A stretch of 64,000 nucleotides of DNA. Origin: Circinella umbellata (Eukaryota > Mucoromycota > Mucoromycetes > Mucorales > Lichtheimiaceae). The translations under genes and the position numbers were made by a program. How positions within the stretch are numbered: the first letter of the stretch is position 1; every line of letters begins with the position of its first letter. The stretch spans positions 372,001 to 436,000 of the forward strand of contig JAIWNF010000029.1 in assembly GCA_025093555.1 (NCBI GenBank), in the 5' to 3' direction. The notes below the pieces were generated by a model that was given only the letters and a program-made list of their open reading frames with translations, was not told the origin of the DNA and made no database searches. This document shows positions 44,465 to 57,170 of the stretch, one piece after another.

Positions 44465-47400
44465 CTAATACTGTTGATTTGGTATAAGTTCCTCGTCCAA
44501 ATGTTTTGCACGATCAGAATATCTAGCTTCACCCACGATAAAACGAACTAATTTGGTCAAATGTTCTAATTCATCAACAATTTCTGCAGAACTAAACGCC
44601 ATACAGTACCAAGACAAATTATTAAACTTCACCCAACGATCCCCACCTTCTTCTTCGTTTCGACGACGATCAAGAATACGTTTCCGTGCTGCTCGCATTG
44701 AAGGGAGATAGACTGGTAATGGAACTTTAGAGGCTAATGAACTTGATATTGTATAAAAATGAAGCATCAATGATGCAACCTGTATATATTTATATTAGTG
44801 GCCCAATTTTATACATATAATAGTAAATACAAACAGTAAAAAGGTTAATAAATTCATGTTTATTTTTTCTCTTTTTTTTTATAACACTTGCCATATCTCG
44901 TCTATATTTATAATGATGTTGATTACAAATATCAAGCTTCACAATCCAAGGCATTTGAAGTAATGCCACACGAATACTTCCAAGATTATCAAGAATAGCT
45001 TGGGTTGAATTGATCATTTCTCGATAAATTTCTTTTGGAAATGGACCTTTCAACCTAGGTTCGTGATCAGTAAGTTCCAAAAGAACCGATGTGGAATTTA
45101 TAGAGGATTGGATCTTTTGTTCCATTTGTGTACAACGCCTAATATCATCTTCACTTGGCGGTATACTAAGATCATGGTATAAGAACGTGCCAGTTAAAAA
45201 GTTATAATACTCTCCTAATCGATTTGCAATACTTGATACAGATTGACGAGTTGCATGTCTTGCAATAAATGGCCACACAGCACTAAAACAACAAAACAGC
45301 CGTATATATATAATATTAGAGGAAACATTTTACGTGATAAAAATTATCATATGTAATGACAAGAGAAGCAACATGACTTACGAGTTTAAGAACGTAGCGA
45401 CTGTTATAATTACGTATTATCAACGTGGTGGTATTGTAATAATAAAAAGTTATGTAGAATGATATTCTTATTTAATAAATACGATGAAATTCGTTTCCTT
45501 TCTTATTCCTTTTTTTTGTAATAAAAGATAGCAACTTACCAATAATGCCGATAATAACCGTAACTATTCTTTTCCTATATATACATACGTATTAAATGTA
45601 TAAGTATTTTTTCCACTTTATTTTTTCGGTTTTATACGGGACATTAATGTATCAAGCTTTTAAAAAAATGATTATCTGAACACATACCAAACAGTCGTTG
45701 AGATACTCTCGTTATTATCAGGAGGTTTCACATATCGTGTTAATGCAACAGCAACGTAAGTAATCAAAACAACAGTGCCCACTTTATTGTATGTACTGCC
45801 TAAGTGAACATAGAAAAAGGGAATGGCTACAAAATAGCATGTTAAACCAGTTTAGTCTAAGTTCCCCTTTGATAATGCATTAATGGGAACAATTAGACTT
45901 ACCTAAGAGTACTGCAAACAATGCAAGGAAATAGGCGCGACCATTATCAGATTCTAATGCTGCCCATCCGATTAATCCTCCAATGAGCGTACCAGCTACT
46001 CTCCATAAACCAGCATGTAACGTACCACCACTACCAATATATTGTAATTATTTTCATATCAGTTTTTCACCGTACGTATCCATAATATTAACAAAATAAA
46101 ATGTTATATATTATCCAATATATACATATATATATATTATTAACATAAAAATATGTTTATATACCTTGTGGGGTTCATAATAGCAATAACAGTGATAGAA
46201 GCCCACTGCCCTCGATCTCGAATATACCATCCATTTGATGCGGGTACAAACGCCGGAATACAAAGAGATGTGACTGCAGCGGCAGTTTTAATTGCAAATT
46301 TGACTTCGTATTTTGTCAAATAGTGTAGAATACACCATATTTGATAGCGTAATTTTATAATCAATGGTGTCTTTGGTTGCTCACTTTTTCTACTACGTTG
46401 CTGTGAAATGGTATCATCGTCGCTATCACTTCCTGCTTCTCCATTATTGCCTTCATTCTCGTTTTCATTCCATCGTTGCGGAGCTGCTAGTTGATTTTCG
46501 ATATCCATGAGAAGTACACTGTCACGTCGTGGTGGATGATCTATATGACGGCCTCTTTTTCGTACATTGCTTATTCTGTCGCTCTGAGATCTCAGGGAAT
46601 GATCACTACTACTTGCAGCACTACGTTTAGTGCTTGCACGTGATTTAATCAGTTCCATACGTTGAGTTGATGATACTACTGTGGCAGAACCTTTTCTTGA
46701 CTTGAATCGTTTGATATTTTGTTCTTGCAATGCAACGAGTCTATATTCGTCAGTGGCCTTGTTAGTATGTTCTTCGTCTTTGGTGTCACGAATTAAGGTA
46801 CCTATATATTTTTTATTTCAAATATGTATATTCATTAGGAATTACATCTAGTCAATAATTCTATACGCATAAAATACAGCCCTCCAAAGCAAAAAAGAAA
46901 GCACTATTATATATACCAGGTGAATGGCCACCCTTGTCACGAGTACTTTGATGATTATTCGAATTGAGCCATTTACGTAACCAACGAAGTGTTGGACGGG
47001 GTATATAAAGTCTTCGTGGGTTTTTCTTACATCGTTCCTTGAGTTCATTCATATTACGAGTCATTACTGCCAATTCTTTACAAATTTCCCGTATGGTAAA
47101 AATAAAAAAGAAAACCATAAATAATTCTTCTCGAATCGTTAAATCAAGTGGTGGGTCCTCCTCCTCCTCCTCATTCTGAGAAGTAGTACTTAATCTTTTG
47201 TTATGATCATACAATGAGCGGATACTTTCTTTTTCATCAGCATCAAATTTTCGCAAAGCTTGAATCATGTCATCAGAACAAGTACAATGATCAACGTCGT
47301 GAGGACGTGGCCGTCGTTGTGATCTACTACTACTTGCAGTTTTATTGCTGGTTCTCTTTTCGTCGTGTACATTTTTGTCTGTGAATTTGTTTTTGTTTTT

Positions 47401-49416
47401 ATTCTTGTGACAACAATCAGAAAATAAAAAGGATAGCCACAATGTGTCGCCCATATTACTATCGTCATCTCCATTTGTTGGTTTGGAATCATTGATAATC
47501 GCTCGTGAAATACCGTCACGAACACAAACAAGTGCATCGACACATCGAATGGATAACTGGGTTAATGGTTCACGTAAGCTTTCAAGGTACGTAAATAATA
47601 GGTTTTGGTCTTTACGAGAATGTAGTGCTTTTCTTCGCTTTTGTGGTGTTGCTACTGGTTGCTTCTGCATTGATGGTGATAATCGCTTTGGGATATGGAG
47701 AAAGCTCTTGAATGACGATACTGAAAGTTGATTCCGATCGGCATTATTATCGTCATCTTCGTTCTCATCATCAGCCTCGCCGTACAGCGTCTGTGGTATT
47801 GTGGTAGAGTTACTTTTATAATGTTTGGTGTATGCCGTTTTCAAATTGTTTATTGCTCCTGGGGCAGGTGGGGCACTTGAACGTAATAATTGAGCTGCTT
47901 TTGGTGACAGATGATTATCATTCTCTGTAGTTGTAACTCTCGTCATAAATGGTGCTTCATCTACAACTGATAGCGGTGTTGTTGAGTCTACTACTTTTTT
48001 TTGATAACCATCATTGTCATCATTATCTGAGGGGGATAAATGTGTTGAAATATCACCTTCGCTATCACCATTGTCATCGTCACTATCATACTCTTCATCA
48101 TCATGATTGCTATCATTTTCAACTGAAGCTAATATACTATCAAACAATTCTCGTTCACTCTGTAATCCTCTGCTCAGTGCACTGAGATGCTTTATAATAC
48201 GTTCCAACGATCTTCGAATACTAATCAATTCTGTAGGCCGTATTCGGGTATAGGATATTTCATATTTTGCTTCTTTGTAGGCACTTCGTACTTTGGTCAG
48301 ACAATTACGCATTTTTTCTGCTGTATCATCAATTGTCTTTGATGGAATCATATCAACACCAGGTTCCAGGAAGAATTGTTTGGTGATCATATCAAGCATA
48401 TCTTTACTACTTGTCATAGTATCTCTTAATGCACGCCCTTACGAGAGAAGCAAAAAAAATATATATATAAATAATAACGAGAGTACAGTTTTTAATTAAT
48501 TATCTTTTGAAAGTCTTTGCTCTATACGAAAAAAAACACAATGTTTACCTAATCCATCCACTGCTGTTTCTGGCCATACCAATAAATTCACTACCAATGA
48601 TATACCACACCCAATCAATAAAGAGCATCCCATTTGTAAAGGAATACTGTAAGGAATTGTCAAAGCCCTGGTACCATTGGTCAATGCAAATACTTGAAGT
48701 ATCATAAAATGTAACGAAAAGAAAAATAATTTGGGGAATAATTGACGTAATAACTGAGCTCCAAATATGCCACATAAAAGAAAAATACCATTGGCAGTTG
48801 ATCCTACTTGGGTTTGCTGTGGATGATGAGTATTATAATGAACGGAAGATGCTAAAGCAGCGATACTATAGATAACACCCAAGACAATCCCAGATACGGC
48901 CATAATAGTACCATCTAGCTGTGCTCCCATACTTCGACCTGGATGAGAAAATAAGCATCCAGTAGCCACTAAAAACGGTGCTATTCCTAACTCATTGGAA
49001 ATAGGACGAATGAGAATGAACAATGTGCTGATGAAATAAGCTGTCGCACATTTCAGTACTCGGTGAACAACGCGTCTTGGGAAATTTTTATGCAGAAATT
49101 TTCGCAAACGTTCCTTGCGTGTTTGGTTTGATTGATCTTTTCCTTGTGGAAATAAGGAAGCTTCTCGTGACGATTGTATCCACTCTTCGAGTTCATGTGG
49201 AAAACGTACATCTCGTTCTTCACGGCTTTGTTGTCGTGTTGATGAAAAAGAACGTTTTTGGTCATCATCGTTAGATATTCTTATGTTGAAATAGCTAGAT
49301 AATAAAATTGTATGTACAGTGGTATATTAATTTTGTTGAATCCCTTGAATATGGTTTTGTATTATTATAAATTTAATCAATAATCTCTACCCTGGATTTC
49401 GATCTTCATTGCTCAT
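44465..49416 (-). CDS. FUSC/ArAE-type (Bre4-like) large membrane protein
   Basis: Putative transporter-like membrane protein of the fungal DUF2422/FUSC/ArAE group (brefeldin-A-sensitivity-related). Ten exons: 49416-49391, 49294-48549, 48437-46917, 46801-46165, 46030-45903, 45826-45688, 45574-45540 (35 nt), 45400-45382 (19 nt), 45282-44892 and 44779-44465; 1318 residues. The first membrane block is at about residues 80-255 (CATAYFISTLFILIRPIS, GTIMAVSGIVLGVIYSIAAL, GCSLLIGCGISLVVNLLVWP). Then come a long acidic, Ser-rich cytosolic region and a second membrane block from about 930 to 1095 (AIKTAAAVTSLCIPAFVP, LWRVAGTLIGGLIGWAAL, RIVTVIIGIIVATFLNS). The duplicated block layout and the LWRVAGTLIGG..G motif fit FUSC proteins. 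One intron uses a GC donor (ATG|GCAAGT at 44891). Substrate unknown. Confidence 0.85.
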
Positions 49417-49721
49417 CAGTTTACTCAGTTTTAAAGTGAAAACAAAAAATAAAGGAAAGAAAATTTAGTAATAATAATAATAATAATAACAACAATAATA
49501 ATAAATGATCAACTAAAAAAAAATATCCGCGGGTTTTATACTATTCATTCCCACCCCCCAAATAAAACGGGAATCACTTAACAAAAAAAGGTTTCAGATG
49601 ATGTTATTTTAATTATTTTCCATGATATATAAAAAAAAAGAGAAATAGAGAGCGCAAAAGCATGTAAGTGTGAATGAGTGATAGAGGGAGAGGGAAAGGG
49701 AGTATATGTAAAAAGATGTAT
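49417..49721. other. Spacer with AT-rich trinucleotide repeats
   Basis: 305 bp between two minus-strand genes, containing AATAAT repeats (49470-49505). It should hold the RPT5 3'UTR and the FUSC-like gene promoter. No gene seen. Confidence 0.7.
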
Positions 49722-51583
49722 TTAAGCATAATATTGTAATGACATCTTCTTCTTAGCTTGGACCTCTTGTATAGCATCCATAAAGTCTTCATGTGAAATT
49801 TCGACGGCACCTCTTCGCAAAGCGAGCATACCACCTAAAAAATATATAAACAGTAAATTAATTAGTAAAAAATGATATATAAATATGTAAGTGACAAACA
49901 AATAAACAAAATGAATGAGTACATACTTTCAACACAAACAGCTTTACATTGAGCACCATTGAATTCATCACAACATCTAGATAATTCTTCAAAGTTAACA
50001 TCCTTATTGACATTCATTTTACGAGAATGGATTTGAAGAATACGTGCACGTGCTTCTTCATTTGGCAAGGGAAATTCAATTTTTCGATCCAAACGACCTG
50101 ATCGAAGCAATGCAGGATCAAGAATATCGATACGATTTGTAGCGGCAATGACCTTAATACGTTCATCCGATGAAAAACCATCCAATTGATTCAATAATTC
50201 CAACATAGTACGTTGTACTTCACGATCACCAGACTTTTCAGAATCAAAACGCTTTGTACCGATAGCATCCAATTCATCAATAAAAATAATGGCGGGTGCT
50301 TTTTCTTTGGCTAAATTGAATGCATCTCGTACTAATTTTGCACCATCACCAATAAACATTTGTACAAGTTGAGGACCAGCTAATTTCAAATAAGCTGAAT
50401 TTGTTTGTGCTGCACAAGCTCTTGCTAAAAGAGTTTTACCAGTACCAGGTGGACCATACATAAGAACACCTTTGGGTGGTTTGATACCAAGGTTCTTGAA
50501 TCGGTCGGCATGGGTCATGGGTAAAACAACGGCTTCTACTAATTCTTCAATCTGTTTATCTAAACCACCAACATCATTGTAATCTTCTGTGGGTTTTTCA
50601 TCTACTTCCATTGCCTTTACACGGGAATCGTATCTATAATTCATATTACACATATCCATTAAATTAGCTAACCGGATTTAATTGTTTCGCTCTTTCTCTC
50701 CCCAACCTAAAAACGCATATTTTTTCATATAAAAAACATCATAGGTTTCATTTTTGATTACTTACTCTGGTGGCAATGTGTCCAAAATCAAAAAGCTATC
50801 CTTATTAACACCAATGATATCTCCAGGCTTCAATGTTTCTGGGTCAACCAAACCAATCAATGGTAAAAAGACAGTCTATATTATACATTATGCATATTTA
50901 ATATCTAGTTCTCTTATGTTGTTGTTCTTTACACTCCATCCTTCCTCATTTTTTATTAAAAAGAAAAATAACAAGAACATACCTGGCGTGTTGATGTTTT
51001 AATGACAGCACACTTTCCTTTCCGCCGGGAATCGAGATCAACGTTGGCACCTTCTTCTTCATCCTCATCGGGATCTACATCAAGAAGCTAATGCAGATAT
51101 TATTAGTAACTTTGTAACCAAGAACATTAGGATAACGTAATATTATTATCCTTCTTTTTCTTTCTCAGAAAAAGGTAGCTAATTACCTCAACAACGTTAC
51201 CAACAAGGTAAGGAAGTTGTTTGTTCATCTTGATCTTTTCCTTGTTATCTTTGATTCGTTCTTTCATAGCCGCTTGCTCATGTTGCAATCGTACAATTTC
51301 AGATTTCATTACCTATATCAAAATAAATAATTAAATCTATTAATAAATGCTTTTGAATGCATATTGTAAAAAAGGGAATACTATATTTATAATTTATATC
51401 TATATATGTATATTATAGATATATCAAAATATATTTCTTAATTATGTTGCTAACCTTGATATCATTTTCCAAAAGTCTGGTTCTGTTATTAATTTCTTCA
51501 GGAACTAAACGACGAATTTCAAGTTCAATATCATCGTCTTCTTCGTTATTCTCCCATAATGATTTATCTTCGAGAGTCGTCAT
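49722..51583 (-). CDS. RPT5: 26S proteasome regulatory ATPase Rpt5
   Basis: AAA+ subunit of the proteasome base ring that unfolds substrates and opens the 20S gate. Six exons: 51583-51455, 51312-51187, 51087-50983, 50875-50766, 50633-49927 and 49834-49722; 429 residues. N-terminal coiled coil ([20 protein letters not shown]), OB-fold region ([16 protein letters not shown]), Walker [14 protein letters not shown], Walker [13 protein letters not shown], arginine fingers in [16 protein letters not shown]. The C-terminus SLQYYA fits the HbYX gate-opening tail found in Rpt5 (also Rpt2 and Rpt3); the remaining sequence favours Rpt5. Divergent from EIF3F with only 249 bp between start codons. Confidence 0.95.
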
Positions 51584-51832
51584 TATATTATGCTTTTTTT
51601 TTGGGGGGGGGAATAATATGTGAAAAAAGAAAAGGAATACGCGTTTTATTCAAAGAATCTCCTCCTGCTCATTACGCAACTCTCTTTAAGCGGGTTCGTT
51701 GTCGAAAATGCTATCGGAGATTGAATGCCGTTTTTTGAGACTGTCATTATATTTTTTTGTTGAAAAAAAAGCACGTTGGCTTGTGTGTTTTTTCCCATTT
51801 TTACAGATATAATACGATTATAATAATACACG
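51584..51832. promoter_or_regulatory. Divergent RPT5/EIF3F promoter
   Basis: The 249 bp between the two start codons must hold the promoters of both a proteasome ATPase and a translation-initiation factor. It contains a G run (51603-51610) and T-rich tracts. No Rpn4-type GGTGGCAAA site is visible. Confidence 0.6.
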
Positions 51833-53083
51833 ATGGTGAACGATAATACTCTTTTCGTCTCGGTTGGTAACTCAGCAACAGCACCTCATCAACGACCATT
51901 CAGTTGCACCATCAGCCCCGTTGTCCTTTTTGCTGTTCTTGATCATTATTTGCGTCGTGATAATAAGCAAGAAAAAGTAATTGGTGCATTATTGGGTGTT
52001 CGTAGCCCCGATGGTACCGAAGTTGAGATCAGAAACACATTCAGTGCCATCTATACCGAAGAAGATGCTCAAATTGTTTTAGATAAAGAACATTACAACA
52101 ATATGCACGATTTGCACCAACGCGTTAATCCTGAAGAACAAATTCTTGGTTGGTACACAACAGGTCCTAACTTGACACCTGCTAGTGCCCCACTTCATAC
52201 CGTTTTTGCACAAGATACTGGAAACTTTAGACCTATTCACGTTACTTTTGATACTGAACAACTTTTGAAGAGTGACGATATGGGTGTTCAAGCATATACA
52301 AGGTAATAAAAAAAGGATAAAAGAAAATAAAAATATAAGAAAGCTAGGAACAATAGTAACTAATTGGGAATTTTGTTGTTATGTATAATTTTTTTAGTGC
52401 ACCTGTAGGTTTCTCCACAAAGCCTGGTGATTGTTTATATTTGCCTGTACCATGTGACATCAAGTATGTTGATGCCGAACGAAGTGGATGTAGGTTTATT
52501 CAGGACGCATTATAATTTATTTTTTAATGTGTTTTTTTTATATGAATTTGATGGATTTTTAAATATCACATACTAACAATACTACATGGATATATATTAT
52601 AGTGGATATGCTTGCATCTGCAAAATCAACAGAAAGTCGTTCAGTATCACTTTTGTCTGACATGGATCATTTGGAAATTGCCATTGGTAAATTGCAAGAA
52701 ATGTTGCAAAGAATCAGTGAATATGTAGATAGCGTCGTTGTAAGTTTCTTTATTATCATTTTATTCTGAAAAGGATGGAGGAGAGGGAAGGGAGTTTGTG
52801 CATGAGTACATTGATATACTGTTAATGTGACTAATATGGGTACTGACTGTAACTATGATAAATAAATACGTTAAATTATTAGGCTGGTAAGGAAAAACCC
52901 AACAACGCAATTGGTCGATACATCATGGATACTGTTTCCGTGGTACCCAAGGTTGATAGTGCATCTTTCGAAAAGATGTTCAACTCTCATTTGCAAGATC
53001 TTCTTATGGTTGTTTACCTTGCCAACATGACTCGTACTCAACTTTCTGTTGCTGAACGATTGAACTTGTTGGTTTCCAACTAA
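51833..53083 (+). CDS. EIF3F: Eukaryotic translation initiation factor 3 subunit F
   Basis: MPN-domain subunit of eIF3, which assembles the 43S pre-initiation complex. Four exons: 51833-52302, 52398-52489, 52603-52739 and 52883-53083; 299 residues. MPN domain about residues 27-160: ISPVVLFAVLDHYLRRDNKQ, VIGALLGVRSPDGTEVEIRN, LHQRVNPEEQILGWYTTGPN. The JAMM zinc ligands are not all present (no HxH-x7-S-x2-D), as expected for this non-catalytic MPN protein. The C-terminal helical part (LDMLASAKSTESRSVSLLSD, LLMVVYLANMTRTQLSVAE) is the MPN-C dimerisation region and separates eIF3f from Rpn8 and eIF3h. Start ATG is directly downstream of a T-rich leader. Confidence 0.95.
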
Positions 53084-53867
53084 ATTTATTTTTTTCCATC
53101 TTTAATCTCATTTCTTCTCTACTTATCACACCATACACGCACAAACACAGACACACAGACACACACATACATATACAGACCGCCTTCTTATTACATTTAC
53201 ACATATTAAAAAGTACTTTTCACTTCAATTTTCCTTACTTTTTTTTTCTCTTTCCTTCTCTCTTACTTTTTGTTGTTATTCTTTTTTTTTTATATTTCAA
53301 AAAATGTACGTGTACATAACATACAGAATTTATTTTGTTGTATCTTGAAGGAAAATAAGGTTTTTGATAATATATGGATTGATTGTTGGTGAAGTATTTA
53401 AATAGGATACGTGCTTATACATAATCATGGCTTTATTCAAGGGATTTTATTTCAAATTATATTGAAAAAAGATGGAATTAGGGAATGTTGTTCATAAAAC
53501 GGAACAAAAAACTATATATCATTAATCAAATATACCTTTTGGAGAAGATTTTAACGTATGAAGTAGAGTGTTCCAAGAGTATAAAAATGGTGGGTGATGC
53601 AAAATCGGAATAAGCAAATAAGTCAGTTTGATCACCAAAGAAATGTCTCAGTTTCGCCGAAAATTCATCCCCCAAATCTGTTGTCCTGCATACTTTGCTA
53701 GCAGGAAAAAAAAAAGAAGGTTGCAACGTGTGCGTGAGTTTACGAGTAATATAATATTTTCTTTTTTTTTTTCCTTTTTCCTCTCAATTTATTTCTTCTT
53801 TATTCTTTTACTAAAAACCGTTTTGAAGATATCTATATTATTTTTAAAACAACCAAAGGAAACAAAC
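53084..53867. other. Intergenic region, EIF3F 3'UTR and next promoter
   Basis: 784 bp with pyrimidine- and CA-rich stretches (53130-53170) after EIF3F and a T-rich tract before the next gene. No additional gene seen. Confidence 0.6.
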
Positions 53868-55374
53868 ATGGAATTTGATGATTTTGGTTCCTTTCAAACA
53901 ATGGCAACTACGCCTCGAACATTTCCTCAAGGGGAACTTATTGATGTCAAGGTAAAAAAAAAAAAATTGTTATTTTCTCTCTCTCAATTAAAATTACAAG
54001 AGGTTTCTTTTATCTAACCGATTAGTTATTTATATATTTTTTAAAAAAAGGGTCAACGAGTCAATGTACGACAACTAGCAGCAGATTATTTATTAGTACT
54101 GATAACGCTAAAAAGCATAGAGTGTCCAGTATGTCCTCAACTATTAAAAATTCTCAATTTATACGGTTTGGAACTAGACGTAGACAGATATATTGATCCT
54201 TTTACTCAACGTGAATGGGAAATTGAACCTGATCGCAAAAAGGTAATATAATAATTTGAAAACTTGGGTTGCTCACTTAATAAATATCCATGCGTTACGT
54301 GTGAAAGAAAAGAGGGAGGAAGAGATATATAAATGATTCAAATAATGGCGATAGCAAACTACTACTACTAATAATGTCAAAGATAATGACTTTTTATTAA
54401 CATTTAAAAAATATAAACAGTTTTTCCGATTATTACTTAAACAAGATGCGTATTTTATCGTGGTTTGTCCTGGTGATGAAAAGGCCATTGCCGAGATTCA
54501 AGAACAAACTCCATTTATGCATTATCCATTTATTGGTGGTGAACAAGCTGATATTTTAGGTCGAAGTTTAAAGCTCAAAATGTCAGATACAGAATTATGG
54601 CCTGCTACGTTAGAAGTAGAACCAAAAACTTTGGCAACAAAACCTATTAGTATTGGTCGTGCCCCAGGACAATATTATCAAATGCGTTTAATCCAAAAAT
54701 TATTTATTGAACGATGTCGATTGGAAATGCAAGGTGTCGAAACTATGAAAGAAGCTTGGAGTTTAATTGATCAACAAAAGCGGAGAATTGTCAAATGTCA
54801 AGAAAAAAAGCTGGCGGGTTATAATTTAAGTTTGTTGTCACCTAGACAACATGCACCATCAACACCGCTGACAGCAAAGACAAAAGACGAAGAAAATAAG
54901 GAGATCATGAAAGATAAAGAAGATGAAGCCATAGACGTGACAACGAATAATTGTCGATCTTTACATGATGTACTTCCTCCTGAAGTACTGGATATTGTCA
55001 TGTCGTTTACAACCAACACACGTGCACTTGTCAAAGCAGCTAGAACATCAAGAACATTTTATTTGACAGTATGTAACGTGATTATTGCGCGATTACGAGA
55101 ACGGATTTTAATGGTTCAAAATGCATTACCGAAAAAGGACGGTCAAGCACTTGCAGTGAATGATGAAACTATTAGTATTGGTTTGGATCGCTGGCATCAA
55201 GACCCAGAAGGAATTGGATATCGAGAATTGGAAAGGCGAGTGAGTTCATTACGAGCCATTGTTGCTGATGTAGATAAATGGACACGGCATTGGTCACCTC
55301 GTAAGACTCGAAGGACACCACCAAGATCACCCTTTGCCTCATCACCTTCAATAGGAGGAATATATGATAATTAA
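53868..55374 (+). CDS. F-box protein with thioredoxin-like N-terminal domain
   Basis: Three exons: 53868-53951, 54051-54242 and 54421-55374; 409 residues. The N-terminal ~130 residues look thioredoxin/peroxiredoxin-like: after a short leader, QLAADYLLVLITLKSIECPV then CPQLL (CxxC-type cysteines at IECPVCPQ), and later FFRLLLKQDAYFIVVCPGD. A middle helical region is followed at about residues 255-300 by an F-box: LHDVLPPEVLDIVMSF, RALVKAARTSRTFYLTV. The rest is helical with a basic proline-rich tail (RKTRRTPPRSP). An F-box suggests binding to Skp1 in an SCF ubiquitin ligase; a redox role for the N-domain is only structural inference. I know no characterised homologue. Same strand as EIF3F, convergent with PTM1. 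Confidence 0.75.
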
Positions 55375-55678
55375 ATTATATCACTTTATTCTTATTAAAT
55401 GTATATATTTATATTGTTAAAATGCTTTTACGTATCATTGAAAATCTAATTATTTCCAGCCATCTATAATAGTTTAATGTTATTGATCACTATACACACG
55501 CAAATTCACGATCTTCTTCAAATAAAATAAAAAAAAAAAGATATGGAAATGCAAAAGATATATTATTATTATTTTTTTTCTTTCATTTTGTTATTGTACA
55601 ATAGTTTGGTTTTGTCTAAATTAGAAAGACGTAAGATAAAAAAGGGGAGGGGTCAAAAAATGATTATTTTTTGATTAT
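55375..55678. other. Convergent spacer, no gene
   Basis: 304 bp of AT-rich 3'UTR-type sequence between two convergent genes. Confidence 0.7.
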
Positions 55679-57134
55679 TCACTTTCGTGCATTTTTAGTA
55701 AGTTGAGCATGTTCATCATCATCCAATCTATCAGTTATATACAAAAACATTTATTAGTGATATATGTTAAAATAAAACCAGAAAGAATAAATTGACTTAC
55801 AAATCATCCTCATTTTCATCGTCTGAATCATTTAACAATGTATTACGCTCATTATTATCTCGAGTATTTGCTGTTGTACGGCGTTCAGAATATGCAGGTG
55901 GTGGTGCCATAGAAGAGGATCCATTTTCTCGAGGTTGTTCAGCACTAATCTTCTTCTTATTTGACGAAACAGTCATTAATCGAACCTTATCATGATGTTC
56001 ATCATCACTTAAATCATCATCTCCTACTTCAAAAATAGCAGTTTCATCATTCAAGTGATTTCCATCACCCGAGTGATGGCCATCGGTATGACGCAATTGA
56101 TTTTCCAAGTCCATCGCTTCTTCTTCATCTTGACTGATTTGTTGAAGTCCATAACGTTGATTATTACGAGTAGGTCGCCATAAAATAATGATGGTGAAAA
56201 ATACGGTAAAATAAAGTGCATTCAGTAAACCATCCAACATAATCCATCGCCATTTCCAACTATTCGCAGCCCAATCAACTTCATTTCGTCCAGAAAAGGC
56301 AAACATATTCAAAATAAAGATAACAACAACCATGATAACGGAAAATATCAATAGACGATGCAAACGTTTATACATTTTAACTTTTTCGTGTTGCTTGCGC
56401 ATCTCTATAAATCAATAAGAAAGATATATATTATTAAATCACGCTCTTTGTTGATCTAATAATAAAAAAGGAAGAAAATCATAGTTATTGTTTCTTTCTT
56501 TTCCATTATAACCATACCTAATGTATGAATAGTGGCTGTAAGAGAGCTGAAAATCCAAACATAGAATGCAGACATAGTAAGTGCCAATGGGAAAATGACA
56601 AGAAGTACAAGGAATCCAGCCGTTTCTATTATATAATTTGATTTTTAGTCATAAAAGTAGAAATATATATATTATGATTTGAGTCAAAAAGTTACCTGGT
56701 GATAAAAGCATTACACCAAGAGAATAAACCACACCAAAGAAAAAGTGGGTTAATGCTAGAATAACACATTTTTTCATAGTAGAACCCAGGCTTGGCCTAT
56801 AATAATCAGTTCAATTAATACATTATATGATTACTTCAAACAAACAAGTCTAATTAACAGCTGTCAAAAACCTACTTTACAACACTATAACCCATACAGA
56901 CTACAAGAAGCATAAAGAACGACATACTAACAAAAGTAAAAAAAGTAAAAAAAAAACCGTAAGGTTTAATAAAGCTGTATCATAAATCCACTTCCTTTAC
57001 TTTTTTGCTCTTTTACCTATTACGCCCTGCGTTCAATAATGCTACTAATGCCAATAGACCATAAGCTACAACAATAGAAAATTAGCACATGCCTCTATAT
57101 AGAATGTAACACACACACACATACACACACACAC

Positions 57135-57170
<36 letters not shown>

